Assembly (NCBI GenBank): GCA_013003465.1
Contig: JABDIZ010000254.1
Location: forward strand, 1-25,789
DNA length: 25,789 nucleotides
Direction: 5' to 3'
Source of the DNA: Rhodothermaceae bacterium
GTDB taxonomy: Bacteria; Bacteroidota; Rhodothermia; Rhodothermales; Rubricoccaceae
This document shows, in pieces, positions 1 through 5,853 of this stretch. Below the pieces are notes generated by a model. It saw nothing but the letters and a program-made list of their open reading frames with translations, did not search any database and had not been told where the DNA came from. The position numbers and the translations under genes were made by a program. Position 1 is the stretch's first letter, and every line of letters begins with the position of its first letter.

Positions 1-146
1 GGCCCGAGACGATCGACCGGTCCATCGCGGTGATCGAGGAAGCGCCGTTCCTGAGCGAGGACCAGAAGCGAGACATCCTCTACCACAACGCCGCACGCTT
101 CCTCCGACTCAGTGACGAGGAGATCGCTCGGCATTACGGCCGCTGA
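1..146 (+). CDS. Amidohydrolase-family protein, C-terminal fragment
   Basis: Only the last 47 codons are present; the gene starts before the window and ends with TGA at 144-146. The readable tail contains APFLSEDQKRDILYHNAARF followed by a Leu-Arg-Leu. This is the closing helix typical of the amidohydrolase-2 (TIM-barrel metal-dependent hydrolase) family, where an ILxxNAxRxxxL segment follows the last strand of the barrel. No metal ligands lie in the visible part, so substrate and activity cannot be judged. It is the first of a row of single genes separated by the direct repeat that begins 22 nt after its stop. The family call rests on one motif and is therefore moderate. Confidence 0.6.
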   Translation, partial: PETIDRSIAVIEEAPFLSEDQKRDILYHNAARFLRLSDEEIARHYGR

Positions 147-168
147 GGGTACAGTCCGGGCGCGGTGT

Positions 169-293
169 AACCCGCCGCTTCAGGCCGACGAAGGGCGCCA
201 GCGTCCTCGGCTCGTACAGGTATCGGCGCTACTTTCGCCTCGTTCCGTCATCGTGCCCTCAGCCCTCAGCGGTTGAGCGGCCACCTGCTATTC
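169..293 (+). repeat. Intergenic attC-like repeat, copy 1
   Basis: First of five directly oriented copies of a family found only between genes in 1-4900. It opens with AACCCGCCGCTTCAGGCCGA, carries the internal box CTTTCGCCTCGTTC at 232-245, then a small hairpin (CTCA/TGAG), and ends AGCGG-CCACCT-GCTATTC. The GCCGCT of the 5' box is complementary to AGCGGC of the 3' block. The last seven bases differ from the GTTCTAY of copies 2 and 3, so the 3' core of this copy looks altered. It lies between the convergent amidohydrolase tail and the small lipoprotein gene. Confidence 0.8.
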
Positions 294-304
294 GGGCTCC
301 CGAA
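291..304. terminator. Short perfect hairpin between convergent genes
   Basis: TTCGGG-CT-CCCGAA is a perfect 6-bp stem just past the 3' end of the minus-strand lipoprotein gene. No clear T-tract follows on either strand. A terminator role is plausible from position only. Confidence 0.35.
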
Positions 305-316
305 GGGGGAGGTCGG

Positions 317-697
317 CTAGCCGTCGGAGCGCTGACCACCACGGTCGTCGCGCTCACGGATGACCTCGATGTCGAGGTGCCCCTTCTCCAAGTCGACGAT
401 GTTGACGCGATGTGTGAAGCGACTATGGCCGTGCATAAGCGTCGTGCCGGTAATGCGGTGCCCGTCTACAGTGAGCCTGAGGTCGGCATAGCGCAGCAAC
501 GGGACCAGGCGTACCGGCTTGTAGGCTGTTGTCGTGCCGACTGGGACATCGCCATACCGGGTGTCTCCCAACTCGACGGCATGGAATTCGACCGGCGATA
601 CGTTCTGGATCCGGACGTGGACCACGCTGAAGCAGCCGGTCAGCCCAAGGGGAGCGACGATGAGCAACGCGAGCAAGGAGGGGCTCAAACGAGTCAT
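317..697 (-). CDS. Small hypothetical lipoprotein
   Basis: A 126-residue protein starting at the ATG ending at 697. The N-terminus has a charged start (MTRL), a hydrophobic stretch and a lipobox LTGC with the Cys at residue 22, so it should be exported and lipid-anchored. The mature part (roughly 23-115) is rich in alternating polar/hydrophobic residues, suggesting a small beta-sandwich. It contains IQNVSPVEFHAVELGDTRYG, reminiscent of small domains that begin with a 'vxNxSgxxf' strand, but I do not recognise a named family. The tail is very charged (RERDDRGGQRSDG). It runs opposite to its neighbours and sits alone between repeat copy 1 and the diverged repeat copy at 863. No function is proposed. 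Confidence 0.75.
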   Translation of the reverse strand: MTRLSPSLLALLIVAPLGLTGCFSVVHVRIQNVSPVEFHAVELGDTRYGDVPVGTTTAYKPVRLVPLLRYADLRLTVDGHRITGTTLMHGHSRFTHRVNIVDLEKGHLDIEVIRERDDRGGQRSDG

Positions 698-1175
698 CGG
701 CGTGGTCCTCTGGCTGTATCCCGGCGTGCTCCAGTGGCTGGTACGGTGTCGACGCCGATCTGTTCAAGGGTCGTGTCCGAGTACCGGCCCGCTCCCCGCT
801 CCTGGCTCTCCAGCCCAGGTGGCCTCCACGTCACTCGAGGGGCCGCCCGGGCGCGCGAGGTCGACCCTGCCGCTTCGCCCGACGCAGAGCGCCACGGCCT
901 CGCTTCGCACCGACCCCGTCATCATCTTCATCACGTCCCGCTGCCATCTCGCTCTTCGCGAGTGAGCGACCAGTCGTTGTGCCGCCAGCCGACAAAGTGA
1001 TCAGGCGTTCCGCCCCACAGCTTCAGGCGACTGAAGCGCCACTCTGTTAGATTGACAAGGTCGCCGTGGCTGTCAGCCGCTCCATGGGCGGGCGTCGCAA
1101 CGGCGAGGCGTTGCTGCGTCCGAACGACTGACTCGGCGCGCCATCGCCGCTCCACCCCCGTAGCAGAAGCAAGAC
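698..1175. other. 478-nt stretch without a convincing gene
   Basis: This lies between the 5' ends of the divergent lipoprotein and hchA genes, so it must carry both promoters, though none can be pinned down. It holds the diverged repeat copy (863-982) and a perfect hairpin CTTCAG-GCGA-CTGAAG at 1021-1036. The open frames crossing it are short, lack signals and have unconvincing composition. Confidence 0.6.
863..982 (+). repeat. Intergenic attC-like repeat, diverged copy 5
   Basis: Lower similarity, but the alignment to the other copies is collinear. GACCCTGCCGCTTC corresponds to the AACCCNCCGCTTC/GC box. The element ATCTT lies at offset 61 from the start, exactly as in the copy at 3642, and is followed by CGTCC. 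A hairpin (CTCGC/GCGAG) then precedes AGCGA-CCAGTC-GTTGTGC, which matches the AGCGG-6 nt-GTT layout of the 3' block. Total length is 120 bp against 119 bp for copies 2 and 3. It probably represents an old copy, separating the lipoprotein gene from hchA. Confidence 0.55.
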
Positions 1176-2063
1176 ATGCTCAAGTCCCTACTCGGCATCG
1201 CTCCACAGCAAGAGCCGGACGGGTCCTTCAGGCCATCCAAGCTCGCACTGAAGCTCGCCACGTCAGACGCCACTGACTACGAGCCCGCCTCGTACGACGC
1301 CTACGAAGGCGAGCGCTCGAAGATCTTGGTCGTGTTCACCGAACAGAAGAACATGACGATGAAGAACGGACGGGACTTCTCGACAGGGAATCATCCCGTG
1401 GAAGCGCTGGTGCCGATGCTGCACCTGAGGAACGCGGGCTTCGAGTTCGAGATCACTACGCCCAGTGGCAAGCCCGTCGTCTTCGAGATGTGGGCGATGC
1501 CGGCCGAGGATGCTGCGGTGATGGGCCTCTACGAAGACCTGAAATCCCGCTTCGAAAACCCGAGGCCGCTTCCAGACGTGGTCGATAGCCTCCACGACGA
1601 GGCAGACTCGTACGCCGCGGTGTTCGTCCCAGGCGGGCACGGTGCTATGCTAGGCATCCCCGACGACCCGAACGTCGGCACCGTGCTGCGCTGGGCCAAC
1701 GAGCATGGCCTGTTCACCATCAGCCTCTGCCACGGGCCGGCGTCTTTTCTCGCGACCACGCTTGGGGGACACGACTTCCTCTACGCAGGCTACGACATGG
1801 CAGTCTTCCCCGACGCGGTGGACAAAAAGGCGCCGATGATCGGGTACCTGCCCGGCCCCATGCCGTGGCAACTGGGCGCCAAGCTGGAGAGCCTGGGGGC
1901 CAAGATCGTGAACACGAAGGCCGACGACACCTGCCACCTCGACCGAACGCTGATCACGGGCGCGAGCCCGGACGCCGCAGACGCGCTCGGAAAGCTCGCC
2001 GCGACGACCCTCTTGGTGCACCGGAGGCCTGCGAACCGCACGAGCGCGTCCGACGCCGAGTAG
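1176..2063 (+). CDS. hchA: HchA/Hsp31-type glyoxalase III and protein deglycase
   Basis: A 295-residue DJ-1/PfpI superfamily protein that aligns along its whole length with E. coli HchA (Hsp31), a cytoplasmic enzyme converting methylglyoxal to lactate without cofactor and also described as a chaperone/deglycase. Diagnostic stretches are FSTGNHPVEAL, FVPGGHGAMLGIP, TISLCHGPASF and FPDAVDKKAPMIGYLPG. The nucleophile is Cys185 followed by His186, with catalytic Glu76 and Asp213, so the active site is complete. Two of the three Zn ligands of E. coli Hsp31 (His86, Glu91, His123) appear changed here: the equivalents are Arg85, Glu90 and Leu122. The ATG at 1176 is chosen because the N-terminal length matches the family; no Shine-Dalgarno sequence is visible. 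It is a single-gene unit followed by a hairpin and repeat copy 2. Confidence 0.93.
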   Translation: MLKSLLGIAPQQEPDGSFRPSKLALKLATSDATDYEPASYDAYEGERSKILVVFTEQKNMTMKNGRDFSTGNHPVEALVPMLHLRNAGFEFEITTPSGKPVVFEMWAMPAEDAAVMGLYEDLKSRFENPRPLPDVVDSLHDEADSYAAVFVPGGHGAMLGIPDDPNVGTVLRWANEHGLFTISLCHGPASFLATTLGGHDFLYAGYDMAVFPDAVDKKAPMIGYLPGPMPWQLGAKLESLGAKIVNTKADDTCHLDRTLITGASPDAADALGKLAATTLLVHRRPANRTSASDAE

Positions 2064-2076
2064 TCCCGACAAGCAG

Positions 2077-2112
2077 CGGGCAGCCCCCAGCGGAGCCGTC
2101 CTGGGCTGCCCG
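2077..2112 (+). terminator. Strong hairpin downstream of hchA
   Basis: CGGGCAGCCC at 2077-2086 pairs perfectly with GGGCTGCCCG at 2103-2112, a 10-bp stem with a 16-nt loop, starting 14 nt after the hchA stop. The T-tract is weak (CTCTCGTACACGTTT). A transcription terminator is likely from strength and position. Confidence 0.5.
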
Positions 2113-2144
2113 GCTCTCGTACACGTTTGGCGGCCGGGCGGGCT

Positions 2145-2263
2145 AACCCGCCGCTGCACGCCGACGCAGGGCGCAAGCCGCTTGCCTCGTACTACCACTA
2201 TCGCTGATCTTGTCTCGTTCACACGCCGCTTACCCTGCGCAGGGGCGCGGCCGTCTGTTCTAC
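2145..2263 (+). repeat. Intergenic attC-like repeat, copy 2
   Basis: A 119-bp copy that opens AACCCGCCGCTGCACGCCGA, has CTTGCCTCGTAC at 2181-2192 and GATCTTGTCTCGTTC at 2206-2220, then a hairpin centred on CCCTG-CG-CAGGG, and ends CGCGG-CCGTCT-GTTCTAC. The last seven bases GTTCTAC (2257-2263) are the exact reverse complement of GTAGAAC at 3638-3644, the start of the next copy. It lies between hchA and the broken amidohydrolase gene. Confidence 0.85.
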
Positions 2264-2283
2264 CGCGCTACCAATAGGCTCTC

Positions 2284-3641
2284 GTGCCCGTGATCGAGCA
2301 CCGCTGCTGGCTTGCCCTCTCTCTAACCGTAGGCCTGGTCCTGTCTCGGTGCGCAGTTGCTCAGCCGACCTTGCAGCCTGAGGCCCGTGCCTACCGACTG
2401 CTTACGTTGGCGGCCTCTGGTATGCTGGTGGCGAGGCTTTTGCCCGATTCGTCGCGCGCGATACAACGTGGGCCGAACACGGTGTGTTTGTAGCAGACCG
2501 CCCGGCGCAGGTTGCGCGCGTGGTTGACCTCCGGGGGACATACGTCGTTCCCCCTTTCGGGGACGCCCACCTCCACGCGCTCTATGGCCCCGATGGACTA
2601 GTAGCGCAGGACAGCATCCTCGTCGCGCGCGGCGTGTTTTACGTGCTGAATCCACACGTCCCCGTCTCCGACCGGGAGTCAGTTCGCGGACTCCCGGTGA
2701 CGGTAGACGTTGCCTATGCCGTGGCGGGCATCACCGCTCCGGGCGCTCATCCTGCTACGAGCTATGAAGCGCGGGCGCTCGGGCTCCAACCGTGGGATGT
2801 CAGCGGGGAACGTGGCAGCGAAATACGCGCCAGCCGAGTCCGAGAGGGCGATGCGTACTACCTCGCGGCGACTGCTGACGAACTGGAGGCCATCTGGCCG
2901 AGCGTCCTCGCCTCCGGCACCGACTGGGTGAAGGTGTTTCTCAACCACAGCGACGAGTGGAGTGCCGGACGTCCAGACCAACCGCGAGGGCTTTCTCCTG
3001 CCATCGCCACTGATATCGTTCGCCGAGCCCATGCGGCTCGCCTGCGCGCCGTGGCCCACGTCGAGACCGCCTTCGATCTCGATGTAGCGCTCAGCGCAGG
3101 CGTGGACTTGCTTGCTCACGCGCCCGGCTATGCCCTCAACGACCGCGACCCCGCCGAAGCGGAGGGGGGAGCATATGTGATGGACGAAGACCACCTCGCG
3201 CGTCTGGCATCCGCGGGAATCCCCATCACCCCGACGCTCGCTCGGGGGCCGTTCATGGTCCGGTATATCCCCGAAGCGTATCGCCCGGACACCTCGACTG
3301 TGGACTCCGTCCGAGCGTTCCACGCCGACCTGCTCCGAGACCTTGCAGAATCAGGTGTATCCATTGCGCTTGGAGCCGATTCCGGCGGGTTGTGGTCATG
3401 GGACGAGGCGGCATATGCCCTCGACATCGGAGGTCTGACGGCTGCCAATGTCCTTCGCTCGTGGTCCGTTACGACGCCCCAAGCCATCTTTCCTGATCGT
3501 GCGATCGGTTCGCTCAGGCCGAGCTACGAGGCGAGCTTTCTCGCCCTTTCCTGCGATCCAGAGGCCGAGTGGTCGTGTACGAAAGAGATCTTGCATCGGG
3601 AGAAGCACGGACGAGCGTTGTCGCTATCCCCCGCGCGGTAG
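2284..3641 (+). pseudogene. Secreted amidohydrolase with a frameshift near its 5' end
   Basis: Two reading frames together encode one protein of about 452 residues. The first (GTG at 2284) gives a signal peptide with hydrophobic core LALSLTVGLVL and probable cleavage after AVA, then continues to about PEARAY. The second resumes as TAYVGGLWYAGEAFARF and continues VDLRGTYVVPPFGDAHLHA to the stop at 3641. The frame switch lies around 2390-2402 and is explained by one missing base (or two extra). Downstream of the break all expected amidohydrolase features are intact: the DAHLHA metal motif on strand 1, a VKVFLNH Lys strand, the AVAHVE and LLAHAPG histidines, and the final Asp in LGADSGG. The substrate is unknown; such exported members are often predicted imidazolonepropionase- or prolidase-like enzymes. 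It may be a recent pseudogene or a sequencing error; a GTG at 2484 could give a leaderless product. It is flanked by repeat copies 2 and 3, and the stop codon abuts copy 3. Confidence 0.8.
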
Positions 3642-3760
3642 AACCCTCCGCTGCAGGCCGACGAAACGCCTACGGTCTTGCCTCGTCCGGCCTTTCTCGC
3701 TGATCTTGCCTCGTCCGACCACTCCGCCGCAGCACGCGGCGGAGTGGCACCCTGTTCTAT
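3642..3760 (+). repeat. Intergenic attC-like repeat, copy 3
   Basis: A 119-bp copy beginning within two bases of the preceding stop codon. It opens AACCCTCCGCTGCAGGCCGA and contains TCTTGCCTCGTCCG twice, at 3676 and 3704, a 14-base internal duplication. A perfect 12-bp hairpin follows (CCACTCCGCCGC / GCGGCGGAGTGG, 3719-3747), and the copy ends CACCCT-GTTCTAT. TAGAAC at 3639-3644 and GTTCTA at 3754-3759 form terminal inverted repeats. GGCCGACGA and TCGTCCGGCC can also pair with a one-base bulge. Confidence 0.85.
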
Positions 3761-3796
3761 GCCCCCGCCAGCCACGCTCACCCGATAGACCGAACC

Positions 3797-4747
3797 ATGC
3801 GGCGTACACTCCTCGCCCTCGCGCTGGTCGCGGCCTGCTCCGGAGTCCGCGCCCAAACCAACCACCCCGACTCCGCCCGCGTCATCACGAGCGACATCGA
3901 GCGGTTCTGGCTGACGTACGACCGCCTCGGGCCGGACGCGACGGAGGAGGACAGCCTCCGCGCGTTCTTCGAAGGGTATTACCTCCCGGCGAGCCCCGGG
4001 CTCCGGGACTTCATCGAGCACCGGATGGGGAGCGTTTACGACCTCGTCGACCAGATCAACGCCCACCCGAGGTACTACGCCTCAATCCGGGAGTCGACGC
4101 TCCAGGCGGCCTCCTTCGGCGACGAGATCCGAGCCACCTACCGCGCCCTTGACTCGCTCTACGACGCTGCCGTCTTCCCCGACGCTTACATCCAGATCGG
4201 CGTCATGAACTCCGGCGGGACCTACACCGAGGACCGGCTCCTCATCGGGGCTGAGATGTACGGGCGCACTGCGGAGACGCCGATGGACGAGTTGGGCGAC
4301 TGGCACAGGGCCGTTCTCAAGCCGGTGGAGGAGATCCCCCACGTCGTCGCCCACGAGCTTGTCCACTACCAGCAGCACTACCCGGACTCCGTCCGCACGT
4401 TGCTCTCGCAGTCCATCCGCGAGGGGGCCGCCGACGTCATCGCGGAGATCATCTCTGGCCGCCACCTCAACGCCCACGTTCATGCGTGGGCCAATCCGCG
4501 CGAGCCGGAGCTCTGGGCGGAGTTCAGAGAGCGGATGAACGGAGACGACTTCACCGGCTGGCTCTACGGCGGGGACCGCGAGGCAGGCCGCCCCGCCGAC
4601 CTCGGGTATTGGATGGGGTACCAGGTCGTGCGAGCGTACTACGACCGGGCCGAAGACAAGCGGCAGGCGATCCAGGAGATCCTCAACATCGAGGACTTCG
4701 GAGCCTTCCTCGACCGGAGCGGGTACGCCTCGCGCTTTGGAGGCTGA
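3797..4747 (+). CDS. Predicted Zn-dependent protease-like lipoprotein (DUF2268-like)
   Basis: A 316-residue exported protein. The N-terminus MRRTLLALALVAAC carries a lipobox (VAAC, Cys14), so it is probably a lipoprotein, although cleavage after VRA is an alternative. The central part has a zincin motif HELVH at residues 186-190, preceded by IPHVVA and followed by YQQHYP. A downstream REGAAD places Glu209 as the likely third ligand, as in DUF2268 and related putative peptidases. The N-terminal third (30-130) is helical, with YLPASPGLRDFIEHR typical of these Bacteroidota proteins, which cleave or scavenge unknown peptides in the envelope. The start ATG at 3797 lies 36 nt after the end of repeat copy 3; no Shine-Dalgarno sequence is visible. 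It is a single gene followed 9 nt later by repeat copy 4. The metalloprotease fold is well supported; the substrate is unknown. Confidence 0.8.
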   Translation: MRRTLLALALVAACSGVRAQTNHPDSARVITSDIERFWLTYDRLGPDATEEDSLRAFFEGYYLPASPGLRDFIEHRMGSVYDLVDQINAHPRYYASIRESTLQAASFGDEIRATYRALDSLYDAAVFPDAYIQIGVMNSGGTYTEDRLLIGAEMYGRTAETPMDELGDWHRAVLKPVEEIPHVVAHELVHYQQHYPDSVRTLLSQSIREGAADVIAEIISGRHLNAHVHAWANPREPELWAEFRERMNGDDFTGWLYGGDREAGRPADLGYWMGYQVVRAYYDRAEDKRQAIQEILNIEDFGAFLDRSGYASRFGG

Positions 4748-4756
4748 GCGCCGCAG

Positions 4757-4870
4757 AACCCACCGCTGCACGCGGACGAAACGCCTGACCGCCTTGCCTC
4801 GTCCGGTCGCCGATCTTGCCTCGTTCCACCGCCACGCCGCGCTTCGCGGGGGAGCGGCCATCCGGTAGGC
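4757..4870 (+). repeat. Intergenic attC-like repeat, copy 4
   Basis: It opens AACCCACCGCTGCACGCGGA, has CTTGCCTCGTCCGG at 4793-4806 and GATCTTGCCTCGTTC at 4812-4826, then a GC hairpin (CCGCG-CTT-CGCGG core), and ends AGCGG-CCATCC-GGTAGGC, with a GTT immediately following at 4871. CGGACGA in the 5' half pairs perfectly with TCGTCCG; the corresponding bases differ in copy 3 yet still pair, which hints at conserved structure. It lies between the protease gene and the convergent CPXCG gene. Confidence 0.8.
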
Positions 4871-4872
4871 GT

Positions 4873-5061
4873 TCACTGTTCGATAGAGCGCACCTCGAAA
4901 CCCACGAGGTCATCCTCCTCGAAGGCATACGTCACCTCGATGGGGTTGCAGCACACCTCGCAGTCTTCTACGTAGGTCTGGGCGGGCACGGACGGGTCGA
5001 GGAGCATCGAGATGGGCGCATTGCAGTAGGGGCAGGCGAAGGCGTGTTCGAGCTGGTCCAT
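4873..5061 (-). CDS. CPXCG-motif zinc-ribbon protein
   Basis: A 62-residue cysteine-rich protein. The motif CPYCNAPISMLLDPSVPAQT, then YVEDCEVCCNPIEV, matches the small CPXCG family (Cys_rich_CPXG): two Cys pairs (CPYC and CEVCC) around a conserved DPSVP and EDCxVCC block, expected to bind one zinc. The function of the family is not known. ATG at 5061 (MDQLEHAFACPYC) is preferred over the GTG at 5097, because the longer form would start inside the strong hairpin at 5097-5127 and the family begins close to the first CPxC. Its stop codon lies at the 3' edge of repeat copy 4. It is cytoplasmic, with no signal peptide. Confidence 0.85.
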   Translation of the reverse strand: MDQLEHAFACPYCNAPISMLLDPSVPAQTYVEDCEVCCNPIEVTYAFEEDDLVGFEVRSIEQ

Positions 5062-5096
5062 CGGTCGGGCAGGCAGCGTGGATCCCTGAAACACCA

Positions 5097-5127
5097 CGCC
5101 CCCGGCCAGCGATCCCGGCCGGGGGCG
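5097..5127 (-). terminator. Perfect 11-bp GC hairpin downstream of the FAS1 gene
   Basis: CGCCCCCGGCC (5097-5107) and GGCCGGGGGCG (5117-5127) pair perfectly around a 9-nt loop, 23 nt past the stop of the FAS1 gene. There is no long T-run, only GTTT further on. It also serves as the boundary between the FAS1 gene and the CPXCG gene. Confidence 0.6.
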
Positions 5128-5150
5128 TCCTACCGAACGGTTCAGCGCGT

Positions 5151-5693
5151 TCAGTGGTGCGAGCGGTTCTGGCGCTGCGACGCCTGCTCCATCTCACGGG
5201 GGAGCAGCACCCGGTCAATGACGTGGACGATGCCGTTGGACGCCTGGATGTCCGTCGCGGCGAAGCGGGCGTCGTTCACGCCCACACCAATCGAGAGGTC
5301 CTGGCCGTTGACCGTCGTCAGGCCGCGCTCGTCCTGCAGGTCGAAGGAGTCAAACTCCCCGGCGACCACGTGGTAGGTCAGGATGGCGACGAGCTGGTCG
5401 CGGTTCTCGGGGCGCAGGAGGCTTTCGATAGTGTCCTGGCCGAGGCGCGCGAAGGCCTCGTTGGTGGGCGCGAAGACCGTGAACGGGCCGTCACTCTTGA
5501 GCGTCTCGACGAGCCCGGCGGCCTGCACGGCGGCGACGAGCGTGGAGAGGCTCTCAGTCGCCACGGCGAGGTCCACGATGTCGTTGTGGACTACCGCCTT
5601 CGCGGGAGCGGGGGTCGGGTTCTTGTCGGCCGCAGCAGCCGGAAGGGCGAGGCCGAGGACGAGCGCGGCGGCGAGGAGGGAACGCATAAACAT
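5151..5693 (-). CDS. Secreted FAS1 (fasciclin) domain protein
   Basis: A 180-residue protein made of a signal peptide (MFMRSLLAAALVLGLALPAA, cleavage around AAA-D), a short Pro/Ala linker and one FAS1 domain at about 38-167. The H1 box FTVFAPTNEAF (71-81) and the H2 box GIVHVIDRVLLP (154-165) are both present, as is YHVVAGEF in the middle. FAS1 proteins are extracytoplasmic and associated with adhesion or surface interactions. Two ATGs, at 5693 and 5687, both precede the signal peptide. An upstream extension of the frame lacks signals and is ignored. The C-terminus ends in basic/polar QRQNRSHH without an anchor, so it is probably periplasmic or released. No operon partner lies close by. Confidence 0.92.
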   Translation of the reverse strand: MFMRSLLAAALVLGLALPAAAADKNPTPAPAKAVVHNDIVDLAVATESLSTLVAAVQAAGLVETLKSDGPFTVFAPTNEAFARLGQDTIESLLRPENRDQLVAILTYHVVAGEFDSFDLQDERGLTTVNGQDLSIGVGVNDARFAATDIQASNGIVHVIDRVLLPREMEQASQRQNRSHH

Positions 5694-5853
5694 GGCTAGA
5701 ATGGGTTGGTTGGAGAGGCGCAGGCAACGGAAGGCCGCGTGCGGCTGTTCAGCCTGGTGTGGTGCTCCTACCGTGGAACCCGATCCGGGGGATTCACGCA
5801 AACGACGACCGGCGATCTCCTGCGATGAACGGCGGCAGCCGGGGGCGAGGGGC

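Noticed and set aside
272..278. GTTGAGC in repeat copy 1 as a canonical GTTRRRY core
   Set aside because: It falls inside the copy's hairpin rather than at the position of the 3' core in the other copies, and such a 7-mer is expected by chance fairly often.
931..1155. A 74-codon minus-strand frame in the gap before hchA, Trp-rich near its end
   Set aside because: No recognisable family, no signal peptide, and it overlaps the diverged repeat copy; not enough to call a gene.
169..4870. A CRISPR array as explanation of the repeats
   Set aside because: Spacing is 0.7-1.5 kb with whole genes between copies, the repeats are about 120 bp and diverged, and no cas gene is present.
169..4870. A MITE or insertion-sequence family
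   Set aside because: I see no target-site duplications at the copy edges, the terminal inverted repeat is only about six bases and clear in one copy, and strictly one copy per gene boundary in one orientation is not expected of transposition.
5061..5097. The GTG at 5097 as start of the CPXCG protein
   Set aside because: It would place the start inside the strong terminator-like hairpin and add 12 residues not typical of the family; the ATG at 5061 is better.
1..5100. A standard integron with integrase and attI
   Set aside because: No tyrosine recombinase reading frame lies in the window and the 3' cores do not match GTTRRRY; only the cassette-like part is proposed.
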